NCBI GenBank assembly: GCA_023213395.1 | Contig: CM041465.1 | Span: forward strand, 14,818,001-14,882,000 | DNA length: 64,000 nt | DNA from: Cycas panzhihuaensis | Lineage: Eukaryota > Cycadophyta | Reading direction: 5' to 3' | Part shown: piece after piece, positions 1 to 12,272 of the stretch | Layout: the number at the start of each line of letters is the position of its first letter | How positions within the stretch are numbered: position 1 is the stretch's first letter | Translations under genes and position numbers: made by a program | Notes under the pieces: generated by a model | Told to the model about the DNA's origin: nothing | Seen by the model: only the letters and a program-made list of their open reading frames with translations | The model's database searches: none

Positions 1-1650
1 TTAACAAATAGGCAAAACAAAGAATCGTTCCATCACAAGAACGCACTATACAGGCAGAGAATGCACGCTGCACAGGCTAGGAACGTACCAAAAATGCTCA
101 TGGAATAGATCAAGCAAGGAAAGGACACATGGACCAGGACCGTATGGAAACACGTATGGCTTAATTAGCCAAGGGGTGGATTAATTAACAAAAGGGTGTG
201 CGTTAAGAAAAAGGGACAATTGTGACTTTTGGCCACAATCATTCCTCAACAGGGATGCACGGGGTATTTAATCACTTCCAATCATTGAGATGGGTGTGAG
301 AGCCAAGTTATTTGATCTTATGTCATACTCTCAAGGGTGAGAGCCAAGTTAAGTGAAGCATTGAATTTGTTCTAGTACGGATGACAGTCCAGCAACTGTC
401 TGAGATGTATGAGATGATGTAAACATTGACCATTGTTTAATAATACTACAGAGTTACATGGAATCCATGCGTACTTAATGTAGAATGCATGATGCTTGTT
501 GTATTTTATAATTATATTATGCACTTATGTGGCGTAATTGATATATGAATGTATACGTTGACCATGAGCACACACCGTAGACTACAGTGGAAACCTTGAC
601 AAGTGGATATCTCAATAGGGTAGATATTGAGTCAACGAAGATATTTATGGATTGTGGGTCCTCCTTTGAGGCTAATTTTGTGCTCTCTTAAAAGCCTAGT
701 TGGTCAAAGTGGTTGATGAAATGAAAGTGGACTATTCTTATAAAAAAATTATGAATTGAATTCTAAAAACTGTATGTCATAGTCGTGAATTGTTGGGTGA
801 AAACATGGATGATATTTCTTCTTTGATTGAAACAATGAAAACGTCAAGCATGAGAAGAACAATGTAGATGAGTTGTAAATGGAGATTGCCAAGTACCTTT
901 GCGATTAGGCACTATGATTGTCTCTCGACTATTGTGTGGTGGGCTTGCAAAAGAGTAGCAATATCCAGTGTGGACTATAAGGCCCTGATGATTAGCCTAG
1001 ACATGTTTTATGTGCAACTATAAGACCTGTATTGATGGCTTGGGCATGCTCTATGTCCAACTACAAGACGCTTATTGATAATTGGCATATCTTTTATGGA
1101 TTGTAAGACTTAGTTGGCACCTTAGGTTAGCAACAAACCAAACCTAAGTGATAATCGATTATCCACTAAAGTAGTGAGTTGTGTCCTCCTATCCTCAACT
1201 ACCAACCCCTTGAAAAGCACGTGGCTAGTGCTTCCAAGCTAAGCTAGTGAGATCAAGGATAACACCATTGTGAGACTAATCCTCGAAGGATGGCCACTGT
1301 TTGAGATCAATCCCATGTCCAAAAATGAGGCTTGGGCACCATTTTCACAATGACACTGTGGATCATGCTACCAAATGGACAAGAGCACTATAGAGTGAGA
1401 TTAGTGGTAACACAAGCAGGTGGCTACTCATTCCGACAATGGATTGTTGGGGGCATTGCACATGAAAATACCAAATGGTTGGTTCAAGCGACCACAGTTG
1501 TATCTTTTCATAGTCACAACTTCAACATGGAACCCTCTTCTCCTGTCTACTATGTGTATGCGTGTATGGATGTGTGGTGAGAAACAGCCGTGTGAAACAA
1601 TAGAATTAATGAATATTAGGCAAAAACCCTAATATCATCCCCATTATGTT
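1..1650. other. Unassigned spacer
   Basis: No gene recognised on either strand. A 15-bp direct repeat GTGAGAGCCAAGTTA occurs at 296-310 and 337-351, near a TATTTAA-like stretch at about 266, which could be the remains of an LTR or leader. Short open frames at 1332-1632 show no family motif. The stretch ends against the LINE remnant. Confidence 0.4.
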
Positions 1651-1655
1651 GCGTT

Positions 1656-2900
1656 CATAGGTTAGATGGGAAGGTTTTTTAGAGTAAATAGGTGGATATC
1701 CCAAACATGGCTACCAACCTGAGAGGTGTACCCCAAGCTTAACCTATATAATACAACAAAGGGTTGTTTGTTAGCTCCTAATAATCCAGGATAGGATAAT
1801 GGTTTGGATTCTCTCAATCCTTGCCCACTCAAAAGGGATAAATATTGGCCCCAGATTTCAGCCCCATACAAGACTATGGGTCTAACCAAAGTATCAAAGA
1901 GCCATTGTTTTGTGGCTATACCCTAGAAATGCATCTAGAAGCACTAACTCTCCAAAAGCAAAGTGAAGCATAACCTTTCCCAACCTAAGAGGGTGTGCCC
2001 CAAACTCAACCTATATAATACAATGAGGGACCATGTTAACTCCTAATAAACCTATATAGCATAATGGTTTAGACTCTCTTAGTCCTTGCCCAATCAAGAA
2101 GGGATAAAACTTGGCCTTAGATTTCAGCCATGTACAAGATTGTGGGTCTAACCAAAGTACCAAAGAGCCACTATTTCATGGCTATATCCTAGAAATGCAT
2201 CTAGAAGCACTGTCTCTGCAAAAGTGAAAGTGAAGCATAGCCTTTCCCAAGCTTACTTGATGATGTCAAGTGCATATTGAAGACAAGGCCAATAAATTCA
2301 ACTACAAGATATGTACAAATTGGGACAACCTCAACCAATTGTCCTCGAAATCATAGTGTCACCTTGGCTAGGGCCTCCATTGAGGTGTTGAAAACAATTG
2401 CCTTAGTCTTGCTAAGGTTCACCACAAGTTGTTTGTTATCCCAAAATCGAGCTAAAACATTCAAGTGTCTCAGAAGCCCTTATAGGGTGCTAGAAATAAG
2501 AACATCATCTGCAAATAACAAGATGGTGATCAAAATGTTGTGCAAAAGGCACCGTCCTCTCTTGAGGTAGCCTCCCTAATGTATTACTCCAACTTATCAA
2601 TATAAAAGCCAGATAAGGTAGGCGAAAGAGGACACCCTTGTTTAACACTAATACTGCTTTAAAGCTCCCTAGAAAGGTCGTGCACTATATGAACCCAACC
2701 CAACACTGTCCCATGCAAGGTCATCATAGCTAAGATAATATCTTGCAAAAAGCCCCATAGAATTATCCATTGAAATTTCATGGAAATAATAATAATAAAG
2801 AAATTATATTAACATTCATTGGAGATCAAAAGCAATCTATGGGTCAATATAGACATCAACAAGATGTTGTAATATCAAGAGAGCTGTCTAGGGGATTTCT
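1656..2900 (-). pseudogene. LINE reverse transcriptase remnant
   Basis: Minus-strand translation in broken frames follows the order of a plant non-LTR (LINE/L1-type) reverse transcriptase. A first-motif remnant of the form YIDP*IAFD lies near 2835-2875. KQGCPLSPTLSG lies near 2620-2650, a FADD catalytic box (LLFADDVLIS) near 2500-2530, and LVRPIVLYGAEIWG near 1850-1890. These RT and post-RT motifs are typical of plant LINEs. Several in-frame stops and frameshifts make it non-functional, and no endonuclease or poly(A) end was found, so this is an internal fragment. The post-RT part is tandemly duplicated. Family assignment is firm; the exact ends are not. Confidence 0.8.
1715..2246. repeat. 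266-bp tandem duplication inside the LINE
   Basis: Two adjacent copies, 1715-1980 and 1981-2246. The markers 'caacct' (1715, 1981) and 'gcatctagaagcac' (1931, 2197) are each 266 bp apart. The copies differ by scattered substitutions, and each encodes a version of the LVRP...LY..AEI motif on the minus strand. Confidence 0.85.
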
Positions 2901-3823
2901 GACCATAAGTTGAGCGGATCATATGAATAAAAACATCACCAATACAAAATAATGAGGCAAACCAGGCGGTCAAGCCACTATAACCACCAAGATACAAGGT
3001 TAGCAAAGGTCTCAAGTGCCTTCTCCTCGTCAAGCACTTTAACATCCACCTGAGTTTGTTGAATAAAGCTCATAGTCAATGTCTCATCTAGCATGTGGAA
3101 AAAAACGAGGGACGAGGGTGGTATGTCCAATTATAGGTGACCACATGTAGGGGACACAGAATCATAAATGCCTTAAGGCAAGAAAATTGAATCTACTGGC
3201 CTTCTAGATTTTGCCAAACTTGAATAGGAAAATGAAGTTGACCCAACTTGAACATTACAAAAGTTTTTGCAGTGTTCCTAATTCAAACTCATAAATCTCA
3301 TATCCAACCAAATTTAGTCAATGGAGCTGATCAAAGGTTATACCAGCTTGGAGCTGTTGTGATATACTTCTGAAGAACATGTAGCATAAGCATTGTGGCA
3401 TTTCTATAAGGAGCGCACTTCATGCAGCTTGAGCTTATTAAAGCTTCCATGTTGATTGTCTGTACTTATATTCTGCATATGGAATGATGTATTGGGCGAG
3501 TTAATATATCATATTCTGAAGAAGAATGCAGCTGAGAATTGAATTGCCAGATAAAATATTCATAATAGATGATTAGTTGCTAAACAAATTACATGTCTTC
3601 CCAGTACGGTCTATAATTCCCATAAGCGTTGAAATGCAAATGCAAGAAGTTTCAGACAGTAGGCTTTGTATTTGTTGTCTTGATCAATTCAACTTTGATA
3701 TAGTTATGCAGTGGTACTTTCCTAAAACAACCCACTGCTCGTCCTGTTTTCTCTCTCTTTCCTGGAGCTCTATCATTCACACTCCACAAAGCTGTTAAAG
3801 TTCAATAATTCTTGGCCCTTTTC
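2901..3823. other. Spacer 3' of the HPAT gene
   Basis: Contains the unresolved 3' end of the HPAT gene transcribed from the right. No independent gene is seen. The frame at 3577-3798 (+) has no recognisable motif. Confidence 0.4.
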
Positions 3824-3941
3824 TCAAGCACACACAAAATGGGCCACATATGGATAAACCTGTTTACAGAAGTAAGATTTACCCGAGTGTATAAACCAAT
3901 CTTATATGATACCACTGCAACAATGAAGAACAGTGCCCTAC

Positions 3942-6900
3942 CACACTTTCTGGAACTCCAGGTGGTGGAAGCATAAGGTTTCTTGGGGGTGCGCCATGCT
4001 CAAATGACCTTTTATCAAACCTCCATTCTCCTATTTTCCCATATGTCAACTTACCCTGCGCGGGCAACAAACCCAGTATGTTAATGTCAGGTTGTGAAAG
4101 AAAAGGTTATCATGGTCTTAAGAGATATCCTTCAAAATTATTTCCCAAAATTGACCTGGGGATCTCATACAAAATAAGCACTTTTACCTAGATTCAAGAA
4201 ATCGAACCAATGTTTTCCATTCACAACAAGCATTACAATCTGTATCCATTAACAATGAAAAATATGATAATACCTTCATATCATAGTCACATCCATAGGT
4301 ATAATGAATGATGAAGTTATCTGAAACCTCTGGATCCCAAGGGGGCTGATATCAGAAGCAAAAATATAGCAATGACAAAATATTAGCAGATCAAACAAAC
4401 TTACCATGCACATCCATTGTTCCAGTATGTATGGTACTTTAAACTAAATAGTTACTTGTAAAAGATACCTTACTTCACAATGCTATGATAAATTATAATG
4501 CCAGGAAAACTACAGAAAAAGAAAATTGTTGACACCTGGATCATAAAGTCCTTGCGAAGAACATGCTGCACCCCATGCAGCGCAGAAGCAATTGCATAGC
4601 CATACCTGGAAAACAAAGATAAATGAGTGATTGGAAAGACACCACCCTCATAACTTGGCACATCTGATTGAAAACGAACTGGCCTTAGAAAGACTGTCTT
4701 ACATCTCAAGCACCCAACCAAAAGCTCTATCCGCCTCTGGATCATTTTTCATTGCCAATGAGATGTTTAACCATGTTGGTGCAATCTTCTTGAGAGATGC
4801 CTGAAAACATTACATAACAATATCTCATAAACCAAATAATCTGTCATTTGAATTGAACTTTGTCTTAATTTTTATCAAGTAAACTCAGGAAAAGATAAAG
4901 AACTTTTGTCACAAGGATGCAGGTGTTGGGGCAGGATGGCAAGAATCCAAAGCAGCATGCCCAAACTTGGATTTGCCATGGGTACAGGTGTGTCTAATTT
5001 GCAGATGGGTCAAGCATAGAGGTATAACATCGGATATAAAGGGCCCTTCATTTTTAAAGACTTTGTAAAAGGACAGTCTCCAATTATGTATTTCACAACC
5101 CCCTTTTAACATTTTTGATAAGTCCAAAACAAAAAATGTCATCTAGACTGGCACTTCTGAAAGCTTGGCTTAATACAGAAACAAAAGGCAAAAAGAAACA
5201 ATCATCTGAATGACCTCCTACAAATAATATGCAATGCTTGTTACATTAAGCATGAAGTAGAGCATTTCTTTCATATATTCCATACAGCATATTGAACAAT
5301 TTCAACAATATCAAGAAAACCAGAATAATAACAGTCACTAGCAGCAGCAAGGTTTGGATGCTTCGGACATTGCTGGTCAGAGATAGTTCCAAATTCCTTT
5401 ATGAAAACACATTAGGGTCTGAGTGGTATCGCCTATATGAAATTGTCTGAGCGATAATGTATCATTAAATTCCGTATTACAGGCTGATTTTCCAGAAGCA
5501 AACTCTGAACCGTATTATACTAGCAAAGTCTGCATTATAGATTGATTTTCCAGATGTAGGCCCCAAACTGTATTATACCAGTAAACTCTGTATTACAGAT
5601 AGATTTTCCAAGTATAAACTCTGAACTTTATTGTACCAGAAAACTCTGTATTACAGAGTGATATTCTGGATGTAAACTACAAACTGTATTATATCAGTAA
5701 GCTTTGTATTACAGATTGATTTTCAGGTGTAAACTTTTAACCGTATCATATGCAGTTGAAAATGGATGTGATACTGGAATTTAAACCCCAACCTTATTGG
5801 GAAGTAAATAGTTAATTAGTAAAATAGACTTAAAAACCTGAAAAACAGATAAAATTAAAACCATTGCTAAATGAGTCTAACAAGATCATGCTAGCATAGG
5901 CCACATTTAATAGATTGTAAGATGCATGCCTGGATGCATTAAGGAACTGCCCAGATGCATACCCTGGTTTCTGGGTGTGCCTAGGCAGTCCCAGTTGCTG
6001 CCCGATCCCATCCCTAGGCAGCCAGGGTTGGGGAGTGTACACACCTAGTTACACTATGAAGAATATATGGCCCGAGTCCAAATAAGCTTAAGCGTGGAAG
6101 GAAAATTTACCAGAAATAGTTCAGAAAACAAGTAAAATATAAACTTGGGTAATACCGAGCAAGCTTGAAAACAAGTTCTTTTAAAGCAGGTTTTGATAAA
6201 CTAAATCAAAACGGGATGAATGCATACCTTTTTTATAATGACCGGAGAGTTCCCTATAGGATCAATGTTTGTGACTGGGCCTTTGTCTTCATCAAAGAAT
6301 TTTCGTATAATGGCTTCATATTTTTCCGGTGTAATATAAAAGAAGGGAAAAGCTGCTGGAAAATCTTCTGTAGCCAAGTTCGGCATTGGCTTGACGATAA
6401 TGTGGTCAGGTTCTGCCATCAATACGTACCTAGCAAAATTACCCATAGTTCTTAATTCTACCTGTATGTGTGTCTATGCACGTGAGGCAGAATACATCTT
6501 TTCTTGGTTCTGCAGTGTCTGATTTGTTTTTTTTGGGTCTCTCTCTCTCTATCTCTCTCTCTGTAACACAGATCCCATTAAAACCAGTTACATTACATCA
6601 CTAAAACCAAAGATTGACCACCATATGTCCGGAAGAAAACTATTTTGTACATGGATTCAATATGTTAGCACGGGGAGGGTTCTATAAATCATGCTTACTC
6701 TTCCTCAATTTCGGCCTTTTTCAGCCATTGCACAAACGCCCAGGGCCTATTCAGCACAACATATCCCTACAGGGAAAAACAACAAACAATTCAATAGAGG
6801 ATCTATTACGTCAAAGCCTTCATCAATTCCCGCTTTAAAAATAAACATATGGGCGAACATTACGAATTTTCCCCCAAAAATTTACACGTTTTCCCAGGCC

Positions 6901-7470
6901 GGAGGAGGACATCGGGAAGAGAAGCATTAATGCCAATGTGGACATTGAAATGCTAATGCTACGCCCAATTTAGTGCGCCCAAACAATCAATAACCCTTCC
7001 CTATTGCTCTTAAACGTTTCCAACATGTACAATAAATACTGGAGAGAAAAAAGTGGGCAGCGCACCTTATCCAATCCTTCGGGAAGAGGATCTGCCACAA
7101 AGGTTGGAATCTCGTCCATGAGGTTGTCAGGGTTTCCAGAATGAAGTATCCTAGTGAATCCTCCCATTTCTGATCCGGGTTTATTACGTAGTTGCTTGAA
7201 CCAATAGTACATTATTCTACACTGCCACCTGTTGTAGGATGAATCTGTTGCAGTCAATGCAGTGTGAAATAATCTCTTCTGCTGTCTAAAATGATTAGGC
7301 AATCTGATGGCTGTATCCACAGAAACAAATGCATCTGCTTCACCCTCATCATCAGCAGCAGAGCTATTGCTCGAATTGTGGATTGTAGTCGTCGTGGTGA
7401 CGATGTTGTACGTGATTAGAGCTACCGTGAGAGTTAGAAGGAATGAGCCCAGCAGCCTCTCCAACCCCAT
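3942..7470 (-). CDS. HPAT: Hydroxyproline O-arabinosyltransferase (HPAT, GT95)
   Basis: Golgi type II enzyme that adds the first L-arabinose to hydroxyproline in extensins and secreted CLE peptides (family knowledge: Arabidopsis HPAT1-3, legume RDN1). Exons on the minus strand are 7470-7066, 6766-6699, 6429-6228, 4800-4703, 4605-4536, 4345-4274 and 4055-3942. All resolved introns are GT-AG, in phases 0, 2, 0, 2, 0, 0. The N-terminus has one hydrophobic anchor (LLGSFLLTLTVALITYNIV), then FHTALTATD, CRIMYYWFK, GGFTRILHSG, the AEPDH motif (LMAEPDHI), GPVTNIDPIGNSPVIIKK, ASALHGVQHVLRKDF, HYTYGCDYDMK and LTYGKIGEWRFDKRS, ending at PPPGVPESV. The Met at 7470 is preferred over an in-frame Met at 7521 because it sits directly before the anchor, as in the family. 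Resolved length is 343 residues, so a last exon of about 10-20 residues is missing. One candidate is 3859-3824 after an 82-bp intron. No stop or frameshift was found, so the gene is probably functional. Confidence 0.93.
4801..6227 (-). other. HPAT intron 3 (1.43 kb)
   Basis: Largest intron of the gene; the other resolved ones are 97-299 bp. The donor is GTATGC after codon NSPVIIKK and the acceptor is TTTTCAG before ASLKKIAPTW. It carries the 58-bp minisatellite. Short antisense open frames at 5830-6042 and 4909-5142 show no family motif. Confidence 0.8.
5450..5763. repeat. 58-bp minisatellite, about five copies, in HPAT intron 3
   Basis: The anchor G(T/C)ATTA(C/T)A starts at 5474, 5532, 5590, 5648 and 5706, exactly 58 bp apart. 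Each unit carries a variant of GATTGATTTTCC and a variant of GTATTATACCAG, so the unit has two GTATTA half-motifs. Copies are diverged and the outer ends fade. Confidence 0.88.
6538..6563. repeat. CT microsatellite in HPAT intron 2
   Basis: A (CT)n tract with a single A interruption, inside the 269-bp second intron of the HPAT gene. Confidence 0.9.
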
Positions 7471-7721
7471 CCTTGCAAGACAAAGACCTACCCCCGCATT
7501 ACCAGCCAACCAGAGCCCCACGACTCTTCACAAGCGTTTCCCCGCCTATCTTATGCCACTGCCCAGAGAAATTATATGTATTTCATAAACTTCCATCTAA
7601 TTTTGGTTTCCTTCACCGAGCTACGAGATTGAAGGGCGTTGACACGACAGACAAAGTCGAGTCCCAGCCATCTCCGAGTTCAAGTAGTGAAGACAACGTG
7701 TCTTTTTCTTTTTCTTTTTTT

Positions 7722-7732
7722 CTATATTTATA
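7722..7732 (-). promoter_or_regulatory. Putative TATA box of the HPAT gene
   Basis: Minus-strand TATAAATATAG about 250 bp upstream of the preferred start codon, followed by a GA-rich tract and a CACGTTG element (around 7692-7700). Position and composition suit a core promoter with a 5' UTR of roughly 200 bp. This is an inference from motif and distance only. Confidence 0.5.
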
Positions 7733-7759
7733 AATATAATAATAATGAGACAGAATTTA

Positions 7760-10700
7760 GACGCACACACATACCTACCTACTCGCCTATATTTCATTCA
7801 CGGTATTCGGAGGCACAATTTTTAATGTCGATGACCTCTAATTAAGTATGTCGATAACTCACAACTGAGTGCACTTAACGGCAGTTTCCAATTGACTACG
7901 CTTAGAATTCATAACAATGATTTTCAAGATCAATGTGCAGCCAAGTACTTAAAAGTGGGGTTAGTCCACCGTTAGACCATCTTTTTGAGGGTTCAAAAGA
8001 AGGTTTATGAATTGAAATAGATGCAATCAAAAAGGAGATGTTACTTTGACGATCAACTTCTTAACCTAATATCATCTAATCTAATTACCTTTTAAATTGA
8101 TTATAAAAAATAATTAGATTGGCAATACAAAATAATTTGCTTATTTAGAAAATCTTCCTTAATCAATAAATTTAATTATCTAAATGATAATAATGCCAAT
8201 GACCAAGCATGTTAAAACTTTTCAAAGGAAGAAATGATAATTGAATTGTAAAAGATCATACCTCTCTTGACTAGTAAACCATTGTGGGCTTATTTTACAC
8301 ATCTATGTTGAATAACATGTTTTAAAAAAAAATCTAATATGCAACCCATCATGCATATGCCAAAAACAGACCAAGTGAAGGTTGTCTATTATGACATAAA
8401 AGGAAACATCACTTATAAAAACAATACAAGAAGCCTCATTGTGTTTGTTCAATTGGGTCACTAATTACTATTAATGTTTACAAAGGCATTGAACTCAACG
8501 AATCGGTAATAAGGTTTCCAAAATCTATCTTATCTAATACATTTGAAAACATTTCTTATTTCAAAAATTACACCATGTTTCTAAATACTCTTAAACAAAA
8601 GAATGGTAATACCACCACCATTTCTCAATGTTTTGCTAGAAAACAATTTTCAATAATAACAATGAAAAAGACACTTTGTCAAAATGAATGTGAACATAGT
8701 AATCCCTAAAATCATCAACTTATATGTGCTACGTGTAGCTTTGCTTCAGCATCAACAACTTCCATTTTCTCTCTGCTTGAATAAATATTCATCATAAATG
8801 TTTTCTTACTCCATCAATCTCCTTGTTTGGATTACAAGCAGTTCAAATTCAAATGCATGATGTAGATGCATTGTATCATGGTTCCTTTTCCTAAAGACCC
8901 ATGAGATGAAATATCTTATCTTAAAAATTCAAAATTATGTGTGACTTAGTAACTATGAAATGCTTTCTAATTTATTTAAACATATAGAAACTATCACATG
9001 AACTAACTCACATAGTTTTGTTTTCTGCTAGTAAACAAAATGAAAAGGTTAAATACTAGTCAACTTATGGGAAACACCAACCACTAATAAATTGTATTAC
9101 ATTCAAGTATTTATAGTTTAAAATGTTGACGTGAAAAGATGAAAACAAATTAAATTAAGCTCTCATTTAAAGTAAACTTTTGATTTTCCTTTGCTTATTA
9201 CTTCATCTAAGGGAGTACAATCATAATGGTTTAGAATTGTTGCATTTATAACCACCAATATTAGCTTGCAGACAACTTGTATATGCCCATTTAATTTATG
9301 AAAATTCCAAAACACTTTTACCATGGATAACATGGGAGACATGCTCTCAATACAATATTTCATCCATTTCTATAACCATTTGGTCTTTCCCATAGGAGGA
9401 TAAGGATTGGGCACATAGTTGATCGACCTAATCAATATCTCAATTGCCATTAGGAAATTAGAGGTACCTCAAATTGTGTCTTTGGTAGCCATCATGACAT
9501 TTATTTGTAAGAGCTTTGATTGCATCTCTGGAAAGTGGTTTGCCTTGTATAATGAGATTTGTAACACTATTTAAATATTTGTCTATAAAAAAGTAAATAA
9601 TGATTAAGGAAATGGGAGGTGAATCTAGTTTATTCATAGAGGAGTATAGTTTGAGAACCATAAGTCTAGGTCATTTTGTACGATTTCCCCCTTCTAGTTA
9701 AGTTGGTAGGCTTATTTTGTAATAGACGTATATAATCTCAAACATTGAGGGTAATTCAAACCATGGTAATGTAAGCATCTAGATTGATATAAATCATAAA
9801 AATAGAATACTCTAAAAAAAAAAAAAAAAAAAGAAACAAACATATAAATCATTCTACCTAAAATTTGAAGAATATAAATATGTGTAACTTACTTATTTAT
9901 AAAGTTCCAAAGAGATATTTATATTGTATTAATAAGAATCCAATTCTTCAACATAACGTATCAGTTTCTACGTCACTTAGGGCAAAATATCTAGGTAGCA
10001 TTTCTAATTCTTCCTCTCATTTGCCCAAGTCATTATGCCTTTCCACTTCCCAAAATTGGCTAAGGTTTCTCTTAATTACGCATTCCTCTGTAAGCAAATC
10101 CATTATAGTCACAATTCTCTTCATCCACCTTTAAAAAAAAATTATCCTTCTGCCATTGTCTCCCTTGTCCCTACTTGGTGTCTTATCTTTACTACCTCAA
10201 ACCATCAAGGGTTTGTGAAAATAAACATATATGTAAAGTAAAAAACAAGAATAAAAAATCATCCCCTATTCCATACATATATTAGACTTTGGTCCATTTT
10301 TTTTATTTTTTTAAGGATAAAAAATGTGTGAAGCCCTATTTATTAATCCATTAAGAAATATATACAAGTGGAGGAAGATGACAAGGCCGTTTAATTTGTT
10401 GCAAGATGCATTAAACAAGCCTTATCATTGATCAAACACTAATATAAAATTTAACTCAACTAAATACATGGGGCCCCACATAAAAAGGGGTATACATATG
10501 AAACAAAATAATTATATCAAATGGGGGAAACATCACCCCATATAGCCTAGATCACTAACATAAGAAATGTTACTAGTAAACAAAAATAATTAAGGCATCA
10601 ACAATATATTTGCCATAAAATAACATAACTACTTTTACAAATTTTTAATAGACTAAACCAATCTACTTATTGACACTACTAATAAGTGTTTGTTATTTTT

Positions 10701-11072
10701 AAAGAGATAATGATGGTTATACAATGCTTGCGATATGATATTAATGCCATGTAAAAGCTTCATACAATCGGTATTTTGATAAGAGTTAGGCTTATAATTT
10801 CATTTGTTGAATCAACTTCAAAACTTATTTCCAAAAGAAAACAAGTAGTAACCATCAAAGTTATAATTTAAAAAGAAAATTAAAAAAATCTTAAAATGTG
10901 TAATTAGAAAATATTTCTTTGAATGTTGAATCATCATTAACAATACCTTCTTATGTGCTTCTTGGCCTATAAAATTAAATTATATGTAATACTAAAAGAT
11001 GCCAATAACACATACTTCAATTTGATGCAAAACCAACTAGTTCTTTAACATCGTAAAAGGGAACTACAGCTG
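7760..11072. other. AT-rich spacer without recognised gene
   Basis: No coding similarity recognised on either strand. The only distinct feature is a run of 19 A at 9814-9832. The short open frames at 9163-9363, 9458-9661, 9865-10134 and 10035-10241 carry no motif and have the composition of the spacer. Confidence 0.5.
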
Positions 11073-11077
11073 GTCCT

Positions 11078-11354
11078 TATTGGAATAATACTTATATTTG
11101 GGTGATTGCCCACATTGGGATAATAACTCATATTATGGAAAATATTGTGGCAACACATTGTTAGGTATTTGTCAATGTTAGGTAGTGGTGGAGTTTGAGA
11201 GGTGTGTCAAATCCTCTTTGTTGCGCCTATTTATTTAGGGGATATGAAGACTCTAGTGTTCATTAACACCACCATCCTCATAGATTGATGGTTGTGCCTT
11301 TCTTGATTTCATTTTATTTCTCTTATCTATTATCTTTGTCCTCTTATTCCATTA
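11078..11354 (+). repeat. Copia-1 5' LTR
   Basis: Shares long blocks with 20611-20905, for example AATGGAAAATATT-like, CATTAACACCACCAT and GATTGATGGTTGTGCC. It begins TATTGGAATAATAC and ends TTCCATTA. The 3' copy is slightly longer (295 against 277 bp). Confidence 0.88.
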
Positions 11355-11356
11355 TT

Positions 11357-11368
11357 TGATATTAGAAC
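11357..11368 (+). other. Copia-1 primer-binding site (decayed)
   Basis: TGATATTAGAAC just inside the 5' LTR is a mutated form of TGGTATCAGAGC, the standard site for initiator tRNA-Met priming in plant LTR elements. The changes seen (G to A, C to T) are transitions. Confidence 0.7.
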
Positions 11369-11612
11369 AGCGTTGGATAAGCTATTTAGGACTCTCAGTC
11401 AGAACTACTGAAGAGTTCATAAGGCTATATCATTTATCTTATTACTGTTGCATAAAACTTGTGTGTGGTAAAGCAAATATAGCTCCAAGTTTCTTCCATT
11501 GAATCTATTACTCTATATTATATATGTATAGCTTATCATCTAAATGTCTCACTACTCATATCACACTGGACACTTACAAGACTCAAATGAAACTGAGGTA
11601 GGTTTTACCTTA

Positions 11613-12272
11613 CTAAACTACTTGGGGTTTATCTAATGTTATTATTTTGGTATTGTTGTTGTTACCTTGAGGAGGAATAAGCTGGACACCGGAAACTTGC
11701 CTAGGTAATTTTTTGGAATCACTTCCTATGTTTTTTCCTTCAAATATCTTACCGAGGATATCTAATGTTTTTTCCATGACGTGAATATCACTGTCTGGAG
11801 GATTGTATTTCATTGCATTGGGAAATGTCAGCCTAACATCTGAGCCAAACTCTAGTGGACTTGAATAGACTTCAGTATCAAGTTTCTTTTTAATTGTGCC
11901 CAAATTTATAGATTTCTTTATAACCCTGAAATAGTCAGGAATGATTAGTTTGACGACATCATCATGTGTATTGAAAACCTAGTCGAATCTGCAGAGCATG
12001 AGCCTCCTTAGCATAGTCCCACATTGCTTCGTAATCGTGCCATCTGGTTTCGCTTGTCGAACAGGAAAAACTTCCCTTTGTCTCTTCTCATCTCTGATTT
12101 TAAATCTCCCTAACAGGCCACGCTTAGTACCAGAAGAGGCCCTTTAATTTTCATTTTTTTTTATAATGTGAGCCAATTTTTCTCTGACAGAGATAAACTC
12201 CGAATTTACATACAATTGTTTGGACTTAGAGGTCCTCTTCTCTTTACCGTTGAGATTCGTAGAAAGATGAAT
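11613..12272 (-). pseudogene. Bromodomain (GTE/BET-type) gene fragment inside Copia-1
   Basis: One continuous minus-strand frame matches the bromodomain of plant GTE transcription regulators, which bind acetylated histones. Visible motifs are ITKQCGTMLRRLM, VFNTHDDVVKL, IPDYFRVIKK, LGTIKKKL, FGSDVRLTFPNAMKYNPP and MEKTLDILGKIFEGK. A basic, Lys-rich stretch precedes the domain. There are two in-frame stops: TAA near 12142 and TAG at 11981-11979, the latter at the position of the family Trp just before VFN. The last codons end at TAG 11615-11613. There are no frameshifts and no intron in the visible part. Upstream, 12273-12740 is also less AT-rich than its surroundings and may be more of the same gene in other frames. 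It lies between the Copia-1 primer-binding site and gag, antisense to the element. A retrocopy, a captured fragment or a secondary insertion are all possible. Confidence 0.82.

Noticed and set aside
6165-6455. 96-codon plus-strand frame
   Set aside because: Lies opposite HPAT exon 3, which carries the conserved protein motifs and splice sites.
7307-7733. Plus-strand frames over HPAT exon 1 and its 5' region
   Set aside because: Antisense to the conserved exon and promoter; no motif of their own.
9814-9832. Run of 19 A as the tail of a retroposed gene
   Set aside because: No coding similarity or target duplication next to it.
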